DNA of 64,000 bases from Maritimibacter sp. DP1N21-5 (GTDB taxonomy: Bacteria > Pseudomonadota > Alphaproteobacteria > Rhodobacterales > Rhodobacteraceae): contig NZ_JAHUZF010000006.1 of assembly GCF_019218295.1 (NCBI RefSeq), positions 1,116,001 through 1,180,000 of the forward strand. Reading direction: 5' to 3'. The notes beneath the pieces are model-generated. The model did no database searches. It had not been told where the DNA came from and saw only the letters and a list, made by a program, of their open reading frames with translations. Position numbers and translations under genes: made by a program. Each line of letters starts with the position of its first letter. Position 1 is the stretch's first letter. This document shows, piece after piece, positions 8,931 to 17,300 of the stretch.

Positions 8931-9745
8931 GCGACGCTTATTCGGGACGCGGAAACAAGGACCGCTCGGTGACGAAGGAAAGCCACGCGACGATGACGCC
9001 CGGCCCGCAGCACGGCCGCGCCACCCCGGCAGCCGGCGGCCCCTTCCTGATCGGAGACACCATGACCGGCGGCTACGGCAACGGGCCCGACATCCTGCAT
9101 GACTGCACCATCGCGGTCGAAAAGGGCGAGATCGCCGTGATCGTCGGACCGAACGGTGCCGGCAAGTCGACTGCCATGAAGGCGCTCTTCGGCATGCTCG
9201 ACGTGCGCGGCGGCAAGGTGCGGCTTGATGGCGAGGATATAACCGAGCTGTCGCCGCAGGACCGGGTGCAGAAGGGCATGGGCTTCGTGCCCCAGACCCA
9301 CAACATCTTTACCTCAATGACGGTCGAGGAAAACCTCGAGATGGGGGCCTTCATCCGCCAGGACGACATCCGCCCCACGATGGAACAGGTCTATGACCTT
9401 TTCCCGATCCTGAAGGAAAAGCGCCATCAGGCGGCGGGCGAGCTCTCCGGCGGACAACGACAGCAGGTCGCGGTCGGTCGCGCGCTCATGACGAAACCCA
9501 AGGTGCTGATGCTCGACGAACCGACAGCTGGCGTGAGCCCCATCGTGATGGACGAGCTTTTCGACCGGATCATCGAGGTGGCGCGCACCGGGCTTCCGGT
9601 CCTGATGGTGGAGCAGAACGCGCGCCAGGCGCTGGAGATCGCCGACAAGGGCTATGTGCTGGTCCAGGGCGCCAATGCCCACACCGGGACCGGCAAGGAG
9701 CTTCTGGCCGATCCCGAAGTGCGCCAGAGTTTCCTGGGAGGATGA
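8927..9745 (+). CDS. livF: ABC transporter ATP-binding protein (LivF-like) with N-terminal extension
   Basis: The 272-residue ATPase has Walker A GPNGAGKS, signature LSGGQRQQ, Walker B VLMLDEPTAG and H-loop-region VEQNARQALEIAD, as in LivF. About 40 polar residues precede the first ATPase strand (rich in G, P, T and charged residues), longer than usual. A second possible start, the ATG at 9061 (MTGGYGNGPD), would remove the extension but begin inside the first strand, so the ATGA-coupled start is preferred. It pairs with the LivG-like ATPase to power the two permeases. The next gene begins four bases before its stop. Confidence 0.92.
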   Translation: MSDAYSGRGNKDRSVTKESHATMTPGPQHGRATPAAGGPFLIGDTMTGGYGNGPDILHDCTIAVEKGEIAVIVGPNGAGKSTAMKALFGMLDVRGGKVRLDGEDITELSPQDRVQKGMGFVPQTHNIFTSMTVEENLEMGAFIRQDDIRPTMEQVYDLFPILKEKRHQAAGELSGGQRQQVAVGRALMTKPKVLMLDEPTAGVSPIVMDELFDRIIEVARTGLPVLMVEQNARQALEIADKGYVLVQGANAHTGTGKELLADPEVRQSFLGG

Positions 9746-10116
9746 GGATGGCTCGACAAGCGCTTGTGGCTCTGGCCTTTTCTCTCATTCCTCTAGCCGC
9801 ATGGGCAGAGGGTGGCGTGATCACTTACGCCTGCACCGATGATACCGGGCACCCCATGACCTTCGACATCGCACCACAGGCGCTCGATGCCCGTCGGGCC
9901 GGTCACGTCGAGGTTACGGTCGGCGACGCGGCGATGTCCGGCACCATGGCCGGTGATCTGGGGCCGTGGAGCTGGAACGACGGTGGCGCGGTGACGACGC
10001 TTTTGGTCGACGGGGCAAGCGAGACCGGCATCGCGATGCTGCTTCACGTGCTCGACACCGGGACGACCCCGCCCACCTCGACCCTGACACATCTGACCTG
10101 CGAGGCGCCCGCGTAA
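9742..10116 (+). CDS. Second small exported protein of unknown function inside transporter operon
   Basis: The 124-residue protein has a signal peptide (MRMARQALVALAFSLIPLAAWA-E). It has two cysteines in the mature part, one near each end (ITYACTDD; THLTCEAPA), compatible with a disulfide-closed beta domain. No family is recognised. It starts at an ATGA-type overlap with the ATPase gene and its TAA shares one base with the ATG of the permease gene (TAATG), so translation is coupled on both sides. A start six bases later is also possible. Confidence 0.75.
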   Translation: MRMARQALVALAFSLIPLAAWAEGGVITYACTDDTGHPMTFDIAPQALDARRAGHVEVTVGDAAMSGTMAGDLGPWSWNDGGAVTTLLVDGASETGIAMLLHVLDTGTTPPTSTLTHLTCEAPA

Positions 10117-11126
10117 TGGATTTCGTCAACGCAATCGTTGCCCTTCTGAACTTCGTGGTGATCCCCGCTACGGCCTATGGCAGCCAGCTTGCACTGGGCG
10201 CACTGGGCGTGACCATGATCTACGGCATCCTGAGGTTCTCGAACTTCGCCCATGGCGACCAGATGGCCTTCGGCACCATGGTCACGATCCTGATCACCTA
10301 TTGGTTCCAGTCGATGGGGCTGCATCTCTGGGTCCTGCCCACCGCCCTTCTCGCCCTGCCCTTCGCCATCGCGATCACGGCGGCCCTGATGATCGGGACG
10401 GACCGGGTGGTCTATCGCTACTACCGCCGGGTGCGCGCCAAGCCCATCGTGCTCGTCATGGCCTCGATCGGTGTGATGTTCGTGATGAACGGCATCGTGC
10501 GCCTCATCGTAGGTCCCGACGACCGCAGTTTCACCGACGGCGAACGCTTCATCATCAACGCGCGCGACTTCCGGGAGTGGTCGGGGCTGGCCGAGCCGCT
10601 TGCCTTCCGGACCACGCAGGGGCTGACCATCGTCACAGCGCTCATCGTCGTGATCGCGCTCTTCTGGTTCCTCAACAGGACCCGCACCGGGAAATCCATG
10701 CGCGCCTATTCGGACAACGAGGATCTGGCGCTTCTGTCGGGCATCAATCCGGAGCGCGTGGTGATGATCACCTGGCTGATCGTGGCCGCGCTCGCCACCA
10801 TCGCGGGCGTGCTCTACGGGCTCGACAAATCCTTCAAGCCCTTCACCTATTTCCAGCTCCTCCTGCCGATCTTCGCCTCGGCCATCGTCGGCGGGCTCGG
10901 ATCGCCCGTCGGGGCCATTGCCGGGGGGTTCGTCATCGCCTTCTCCGAGGTGACGATCACCTATGCCTGGAAGAAGGTCGTGGCCTATGTGGCGCCGGGT
11001 GACTGGGTGCCGGACGGGCTGCTCCAGCTTCTGTCCACCGACTACAAATTCGCCGTGTCCTTCGCGATCCTCGTGATCGTGCTGCTGTTCAAGCCCACGG
11101 GTCTCTTCAAGGGGAAATCGGTATGA
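10116..11126 (+). CDS. livH: Branched-chain amino acid ABC transporter permease (LivH-like)
   Basis: The 336-residue integral membrane protein has about eight hydrophobic segments. It carries the LivH-typical stretch GALGVTMIYGILRFSNFAHG, an LSGINPERV loop near residue 210, and IFASAIVGGLGSPVGAIAGG near the C-terminus, all standard for this permease family. It forms the membrane channel with the LivM-like partner. The start is set by the TAATG overlap with the preceding small gene; longer in-frame readings run through that gene in another frame and are discarded. The next permease starts inside its stop (ATGA). Confidence 0.93.
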   Translation: MDFVNAIVALLNFVVIPATAYGSQLALGALGVTMIYGILRFSNFAHGDQMAFGTMVTILITYWFQSMGLHLWVLPTALLALPFAIAITAALMIGTDRVVYRYYRRVRAKPIVLVMASIGVMFVMNGIVRLIVGPDDRSFTDGERFIINARDFREWSGLAEPLAFRTTQGLTIVTALIVVIALFWFLNRTRTGKSMRAYSDNEDLALLSGINPERVVMITWLIVAALATIAGVLYGLDKSFKPFTYFQLLLPIFASAIVGGLGSPVGAIAGGFVIAFSEVTITYAWKKVVAYVAPGDWVPDGLLQLLSTDYKFAVSFAILVIVLLFKPTGLFKGKSV

Positions 11127-12424
11127 GCATGAACTGGCGGAATATCGCGCTCTTCGCCGTCGTCGCGCTGCTGATCGTGGGCACCGGCACGTTCCAGAGT
11201 TGGAACCTTGCCCTCGCGATCCTGAACATGGGGCTCATCTCGGCCATCATGGCCCTGGGCGTGAACATGCAGTGGGGCTATGCGGGCCTCTTCAACGTCG
11301 GGATCATGGGCTTCGCCGCCTTGGGCGGCCTTGGCGTGGTGATCACCGCCATGCCGCCGGTTTCGGACGCATGGGCCGCGGGCGGACTGCGCGCGCTTGG
11401 CGGGCTCGTGGTCGGCGCTCTGGTCATCCTGGGCGGGGTGCAGATCTGGAAGCGCATGGCACCGGGCAAGACCCGCACGCTGGTCCTGCTGGCCGAGCTG
11501 GTCATCGGGTTCTTCCTGTTCCGCTGGGTCTTCGACGCCGGCGTCGACGCGATCGAGGCGGTCAACCCGGCGGGCACCGGATATCTGGGCGGGCTGGGCC
11601 TTCCCGTGATCCTCGCCTGGCCCGTGGGCGGCGCGCTGGCGGCCGCCGCCGCCTGGGCCATCGGCAAGACCGCCCTTGGACTGCGCTCGGATTACCTCGC
11701 CATCGCGACGCTCGGCATCTCGGAGATCATCATCGCGGTCCTGAAGAACGAGGAGTGGCTGTCCCGCGGCGTTAAGAACGTGAACGGGCTGCCGCGTCCG
11801 GTGCCCTATGAGATCAACCTGCAGAACAATCCCTCCTTCGTGGACCTTGCGTTGGGTTGGGGCATGGACCCGACGACCTTCTCGTCCATCGTGGTGAAAC
11901 TGGCCTATGCCGGGCTTTTCGCCGTGGTGCTTCTGATCCTGATCTGGATGAGCGAGATGGCGCTGAATTCGCCCTGGGGCCGGATGATGCGCGCGATCCG
12001 TGACAACGAGACCGCGGCCGAGGCCATGGGCAAGGACGTCACCCGCCGCCACCTCCAGATCTTCGTAATCGGCTCGGCCGTCGTGGGGCTCGCGGGCGCG
12101 ATGATGACGACGCTGGACGGCCAGCTGACTCCTTCGTCTTATCAACCCCTTAGATACACCTTCCTGATCTGGGTGATGGTCATCGTCGGCGGCTCGGGCA
12201 ACAACTGGGGCGCTGTGCTGGGGGGCTTCGTGATCTGGTTCTTCTGGGTCCAGGTGGAACCGATGGGCAATGCCCTCATGGGCTGGATCACCGCGAGCAT
12301 GCCGGAGGGCGACCTGAAATCGCATCTGTTGTCCTCGGCGGCACATATGCGGCTCTTGACCATGGGGCTTATTTTGCTTCTCGTATTAAGGTTCTCACCG
12401 CGCGGTCTGATACCGGAGAAATGA
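11123..12424 (+). CDS. livM: Branched-chain amino acid ABC transporter permease (LivM-like) with internal insertion
   Basis: The 433-residue membrane protein has the LivM motif SDYLAIATLGISEII and, further on, MRAIRDNETAAEAMGKD and VVGGSGNNWGAVLGGFVIW. Usual members have about 320-360 residues. The extra length lies mostly between residues of about 75 and 155, as two added hydrophobic stretches (RALGGLVVGALVILGGVQIW and VLLAELVIGFFLFRWVF). These may be additional membrane helices. It starts inside the stop of the LivH-like gene and is followed one base later by the nucleotidyltransferase gene. Confidence 0.92.
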   Translation: MSMNWRNIALFAVVALLIVGTGTFQSWNLALAILNMGLISAIMALGVNMQWGYAGLFNVGIMGFAALGGLGVVITAMPPVSDAWAAGGLRALGGLVVGALVILGGVQIWKRMAPGKTRTLVLLAELVIGFFLFRWVFDAGVDAIEAVNPAGTGYLGGLGLPVILAWPVGGALAAAAAWAIGKTALGLRSDYLAIATLGISEIIIAVLKNEEWLSRGVKNVNGLPRPVPYEINLQNNPSFVDLALGWGMDPTTFSSIVVKLAYAGLFAVVLLILIWMSEMALNSPWGRMMRAIRDNETAAEAMGKDVTRRHLQIFVIGSAVVGLAGAMMTTLDGQLTPSSYQPLRYTFLIWVMVIVGGSGNNWGAVLGGFVIWFFWVQVEPMGNALMGWITASMPEGDLKSHLLSSAAHMRLLTMGLILLLVLRFSPRGLIPEK

Positions 12425-12425
12425 C

Positions 12426-13037
12426 ATGCTCGCCCTGCCCGTTCTCATCCTTGCCGCTGGCCAATCGTCGCGGATGCGAGGCGCGGACAAGCTGCTCGAA
12501 CCCGTGGAGAGCGGTAAGCCGCTGCTGATCGACCGGATCGAGGCGGCGCTGCTGACCGGTCAGCCGGTGGTGGTGACGCTTCCGCCGCGCGAGGAATGTC
12601 CGGATCGCTGGGCGCTGATCGAGGAATGGCCTGTCGCGGCGATCGAGGTCAGGGACGCGGGAGAGGGTCTCTCCGCATCGGTCGCCGCCGGGGTCGAGGC
12701 GCTGCCGGAAATGTCGGTCGCGGTCATGATGCTCCTAGCCGACATGCCCGACATCACGTCGGAAGATATGCGGCGGGTCCTGGCCGAGTTCGACGGGGAA
12801 TCAATCCTGCGCGGCGCGACGGCGGACGGAATCGCGGGGCACCCCGTGGTGTTCCCGGCGCGCGATTTCCCGGCTCTGCGGTCGCTCAACGGCGATGAAG
12901 GCGCGCGGCGGCTGTTTCGCGAAAACCGGGATCGCGTGCGCCCCGTCACCCTGCCCTACAGTCACGCGCGCACTGATCTGGACACACCCGAAGACTGGGA
13001 CGCCTGGCGTTCCCGCAGCCTCGTCGCGCGGGCCTGA
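12426..13037 (+). CDS. MobA/MocA-like nucleotidyltransferase
   Basis: The 203-residue protein has the nucleotidyltransferase signature LAAGQSSRMRGADKLLEPV at residues 9-27, a later LLADMPDIT metal-binding strand, and the family C-terminal HARTDLDTPEDWD. This is the NTP_transf_3 group, which includes molybdenum cofactor cytidylyltransferase and guanylyltransferase. The exact nucleotide and acceptor are not decidable here. A GGAGA site inside the LivM stop region precedes the ATG, and only one base separates the genes, so it is the last gene of the transporter operon. Confidence 0.8.
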   Translation: MLALPVLILAAGQSSRMRGADKLLEPVESGKPLLIDRIEAALLTGQPVVVTLPPREECPDRWALIEEWPVAAIEVRDAGEGLSASVAAGVEALPEMSVAVMMLLADMPDITSEDMRRVLAEFDGESILRGATADGIAGHPVVFPARDFPALRSLNGDEGARRLFRENRDRVRPVTLPYSHARTDLDTPEDWDAWRSRSLVARA

Positions 13038-13046
13038 TCCAAACGA

Positions 13047-13071
13047 AGCGGCCGCCACTCGGGCGGCCGCT
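13047..13071. terminator. Hairpin between convergent genes
   Basis: A 10-bp perfect stem (agcggccgcc / ggcggccgct) with a five-base loop lies just after the nucleotidyltransferase stop and before the stop of the convergent Hint gene. Only a weak T-rich stretch follows, so termination strength is uncertain. Confidence 0.65.
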
Positions 13072-13103
13072 GTGGTTTCTGGGCCGAGGTTGGTGGACCC
13101 GTT

Positions 13104-13802
13104 TCAGATATCCTGAAGAAGACGGGCCTCGCGGCTGTTCAGCGCCATGCGCGGACAGATGTAGTTGGCCTCGCCGGTTTCGAACTTGAGCCGCGGCACG
13201 GCCTCTGTGATCTCTTCGTATTGATCGGGGAAGGCCACGCGGATGGCCCACATCTCGGGCGAGAAACTTTCCATCCAGATGCCGTTGGCACAGAGAAGCT
13301 CATGCGTGTCGAGCAGGATATGCCGGAAACGCATCACCGAGCGCGGCACGAAGTCGACTCCGTCGAGGTGGGTCAGATCGCCCACCTCCGCGATCACCTC
13401 TTCCGTCCCAAAGTAGAGTTCGTTCAAGGGGCTGCGCACCAGGAGCCGATGACCCGCGTTGAGCACGAGGTTTCCGGCGTCGGGATCGGTTTCGAGCGCC
13501 CCGGCCTTGATCCGCACGGGACCGCGGGCCGAGCGGGATGCATCGTCATGCGTGGTGTCATACATGGTCATGCTCTCGCCGACCCAACGCACGACCGCCG
13601 GTCCATTGTCGCGAGTGACGAGTTGGTCGCCCGTCTTGACATCACGCGCGAGCGTCGGGCCGTTTACCGTTTCCAGCACCGCTGACGGGGCAAGACCCGA
13701 TGGCGAGAAGACCGACAGGGGCGACCCCCCGCGTCCTTCGGGTTGCAGGCCAAGTCCGGGATCGAGGTCGCGATCAACAGCGGGTGAGCGGAAGTGCAAC
13801 AT
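13104..13802 (-). CDS. Hint (hedgehog/intein-like) domain protein lacking the usual catalytic cysteine
   Basis: From the chosen ATG the protein has 232 residues. Residues of about 40-200 are a bacterial Hint domain of the type common in roseobacters: DVKTGDQLVTRDNGPAVVRW, VRIKAGALETDPDAGNLVLN, GHRLLVRS, HILLDTHELLCANGIWMESF. The splice-junction-like opening, CFTPGTL in the giant neighbour, reads GLAPSAVLE here, so the Cys is Gly. No export signal is visible. An upstream TTG at 13925 would add 41 residues, but their codons look non-coding and no good ribosome site is seen at either start. It shares strand and domain type with the giant gene behind it. Confidence 0.75.
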   Translation of the reverse strand: MLHFRSPAVDRDLDPGLGLQPEGRGGSPLSVFSPSGLAPSAVLETVNGPTLARDVKTGDQLVTRDNGPAVVRWVGESMTMYDTTHDDASRSARGPVRIKAGALETDPDAGNLVLNAGHRLLVRSPLNELYFGTEEVIAEVGDLTHLDGVDFVPRSVMRFRHILLDTHELLCANGIWMESFSPEMWAIRVAFPDQYEEITEAVPRLKFETGEANYICPRMALNSREARLLQDI

Positions 13803-14186
13803 GGCGGCAGTCCAGTTCCAATAGCTAGGTCCAAAGGGCTCGTTGACCGTCAGGCTAATCGGAAAAGGTGCCGTAAGTGTGAAAACGGCACCGACAATTG
13901 GAACGACCCAAACCCTTCCCCGCAAGGGCGTTTCGCGCTCGCCTGAGCAATGCGCCGCATTTTCGCCACATTGCGGGGCGCGACTGGGCGCCTCTCCTCT
14001 CCCCTCATGCGTTTCATCAGCTCAGGGCGCAGGTGAGCGACGAATCGCTACAAGGGCCTTGTTTCATGGGTAAATGTAGAATGAGCGGCCTATTGAACAC
14101 GTGATGGAAACAATAAACGCCTGTGGCGCGGCGATCTTCAATTGTGTCCGAAATGCGTCTGCGGCACGGCAGAACGGCCACAATCG

Positions 14187-14194
14187 TTAACCAT
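14187..14194 (+). promoter_or_regulatory. TTAACCAT motif (possible CtrA half-site)
   Basis: The octamer ttaaccat matches the half-site bound by the alphaproteobacterial cell-cycle/motility regulator CtrA. It lies roughly 390 bases before the small Hint gene's ATG. Only the motif is seen; binding is inference. Confidence 0.3.
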
Positions 14195-14214
14195 CCGTTA
14201 CGTTTCCCAAAGCA

Positions 14215-14250
14215 AAAGCAACTCCACGAGCAAGGTCATGGAGTTGCTTT
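14215..14250. repeat. 12-bp perfect inverted repeat, possible terminator
   Basis: The arms aaagcaactcca and tggagttgcttt flank a 12-base loop. The A/T ends would allow a terminator on either strand. It lies about 115 bases beyond the stop of the giant gene on the minus strand, so it could be that gene's main terminator. Confidence 0.55.
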
Positions 14251-14335
14251 CTTAACCTGTGACGTCCTGCGGTCGTTCACCGCGCGACGCGGTCCTCGCG
14301 GACCGGGGGCAGCCCCTCCCCTGACAGGTTTGGGT

Positions 14336-14359
14336 GGCCCGCCGGTTACCTGGCGGGCC
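14336..14359 (-). terminator. GC-rich hairpin directly after giant Hint/RTX gene
   Basis: A perfect 8-bp stem (ggcccgcc / ggcgggcc) with an 8-base loop begins 7 bases past the stop of the minus-strand gene. No T tract follows. Confidence 0.45.
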
Positions 14360-14365
14360 GCTGCA

Positions 14366-17300
14366 TCACTTCTTCACCAGCATCTGCGCTTCGTGCTTCT
14401 TCAGGATGCGCCGCGCGGCGACATAGTCGTCGATCCCTTCGCGGGTCTCGAGCTCGGGGAAGAGTTCGAAGAGTTCCTGACGCTGCGCGTTGCCGACGCC
14501 CTTCAACGAATGGTCGCCCGGCTGGAAGCTCTCCGACCAGGTGCCGTCCGCGAGCACCACTTCGTGCTTTTCGAACATAAAGTGCACATAGGTCAGCGAC
14601 TTCACATCGACCTGCATCACACCCTCGTTGTCGACAAGGTGCTTGGCCGAGGCCAGCACTTCGCGTTCGTCGAAGTAAAGCGTGGTGCGTTCGTTGGCGA
14701 CCAGCATCCGGTGGTTGGGCGACACCATCATGTCGCGCTCCGGAAGATTCGGCCCCAGCGCGCCTGCCTTGATCAGCACCGGCTTCAAGTGCTGGCTCGA
14801 ATGGAGCGCCCGCCAGTCGAGCGCCTTGTGCCCGACCCAGGCGATGTCCTGGATGCCGTTGTCACGGGTGATGACCCGATCGCCCTCACGCAGCTCCTCG
14901 ACCGGAACCTCGCCCTTCGGCGTCGCGATCAGCGTGCCGGGGGTGAAGCAGGGAACGACGTCCTCGATGTTGAAGAACTCCATCGTGCCGACCGAGTTGC
15001 CCTGGTCGTCGAAGAATTCGACCATGCCGTTCTCGACGTTGGACGGGTCCTTCGTGACGATGAGCGATCCGCCGACCGGTGCCGACCCGGTGAGGTCGAG
15101 CGTGTCGAAGTCGTCTCCGCCCTCGCCGCCATCGACCACATCGCCCGCGTTGACGTTGACGAAATAATCCCTGTCGTCGCCGCCATCCATGGTGTCGTTA
15201 CCGGCACCACCGTCGATATAGTCCTGCCCCTTGCCACCATAGAGCTCGTCGTCGCCGTCTCCACCGAAGATGGTGTCGTCGTCGATCCCGCCGTCGATGT
15301 AGTCGTCGCCCTCGTCCCCGAAGAGGACATCATCGTCGTCCTGGCCATAGATGACATCGTTGCCTGCACCGCCGTGGATGATGTCCTTGCCGTTCTCGGG
15401 TCGCGGATCGAGGAAGGTGGGCGTGACGCTGTCCGGATCGTTGCTGTCGGCATCGCCATAGTCGTTCACCGGATAGGCGTCGTCCTCGAGGTCAAGGATG
15501 TCGGGCGTATTCGGGCCCAGGCCACCCCAGATCTCGTCATCCCCGTCGCCGCCGTCGATCACATCCGCGCCGTGACCGCCGATGATGTAATCGTCCCCGG
15601 CATCGCCCTTGAGCGTGTCGTCGTCGAGACCGCCGTCGATGGTATCGTCACCATCGCCGCCATAGACCACGTCGGCATCGTCGCCGGTCAGGATGGTGTC
15701 GTTCCCGGCCCCGCCATAGACCACGTCCATGTCGTTGTAGGGGTCGGTGTCTTTCGGCACCAGATCGTTGGGCGTGAGCGGGCCGAAGGGCCAGTTGTCG
15801 ACCGTCTCGCCCGGCACGAAGCCGTGATCCGAGGCCTCGGTCGGCGCCCGCGTGTCGATGTAGTCGTCCCCGTCACCGCCATAGGCCACGTCGTTGCCGT
15901 CGCCGCCGTAGATCTCGTCGTCGCCGTCACCGGCCCGAATGATGTCATCGCCTTCGTAGGCCTCGATGATGTCGTCGTTCGGTCCCTTGTCCGGGAAGAT
16001 GTTGTCTCCCGCGTCCACGAGGTCGCCTTCCGGGTCGCCCGTGTAGCTGGTGTCGATCACATCGTTGCCGGTGGTGCCCTCGACGATCCCGTCGTTGATC
16101 ATCAGGGACACGGTCGCCGTATCGGTGCCGCCGTTCCCGTCCGAGACCGTATAGGTCACCGTGGCCGGCCCGGTGACGTCCGTCGCGGGCGTGAAGGTGA
16201 TCGTGCCGTCGGCATTGATCGTGGGCGTGCCGAAGCTCGACTGCGCGTCGATCACCGAAAGCGGATCGCCGTCCGGATCGCTGTCGTTGGCCAGAACGGC
16301 AAGCACGATGGGCGTGTTGATCGGCGTGCGGGCCGTATCGTCCACGGCATCGGGATTGGCGTTCTGGCCTGGCTCGGGGTTGACCACAACGGTCACTGTC
16401 GACGTATCTGTCCCGCCGTTTCCGTCGGAAATCGTATAGGTGAAGGTATCGGTCCCGGTGAACCCGTCATTGGGATCGTAAGTCACGGTGCCATCGTCGT
16501 TTTGCGTGACGGTGCCATTCGTGGGCGTGCCAATGTCGATGATGTCAAGCGGATCGCCGTCCGGGTCGCTGTCGTTGTCGAGCACCGGAATGACCACGGG
16601 ATCGCCGCCTTCTGTCACCACCAGATCGTCCTCGGAGTCCGGGTTGTCATTCACCGGATCGACCGTCACGGTCACGGTCGCCACATCGGTCGCGCCGTTT
16701 CCGTCGGTCACCGTGTAGGTGAAGCTGTCGGTTCCGAAGAAATCCGCGTTCGGCGTGTATTTCACCGTGCCGTCGGACAGGAGCTCGGCCGTCCCGTTCG
16801 TGGGCGTGCCCAGGGCGGTCACGGTGATCGGGTCCCCCTGCGGGTCCAGGTCGTTGGACGTCACATCGACGATGAGGGCGGTATCCTCGTCGGTGTCATA
16901 GGCGTCGTCTACCGCATCGACCGTATTCGGCCCAGTCATACCCACCGACACGGTCACCGTCGCGATATCCGTCGCGCCAAGCGCGTCGTCGATCGTGTAG
17001 GTGAAGGTGTCGGTCCCGGTGAAGCCCGCGTTGGGCGTGTAGGTAAAGACCCCACCTGCGAGCGAAATCGTCCCGTTGGCGGGCGGCGTGGAGCCGATGA
17101 CGCTGATCGCGTCGCCTTCCGGATCCGTGTCGTTCGCCAGCACGTCGATGGCCACGGGCGTGTTCGCCGCGGTCGAGGCCGTGTCGTCCACGGCATCCAC
17201 CTCGTTCACCGGGTCGACCGTCACCGTCACCGTGGCCGTGTCGGTCGCGCCGAACTGGTCCTCGATGGTGTAGGTGAAGGTGTCGGTGCCGAAGTAGTCG

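Larger units (their letters stand above)
13803..14365. other. Gene-free stretch between two Hint genes
   Basis: I find no credible gene here. The stretch holds a TTAACCAT motif near 14187, a 12-bp perfect inverted repeat (14215-14250) and a GC-rich 8-bp hairpin just after the giant gene (14336-14359). It must also contain the promoter of the small Hint gene, which I cannot place. Confidence 0.6.
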
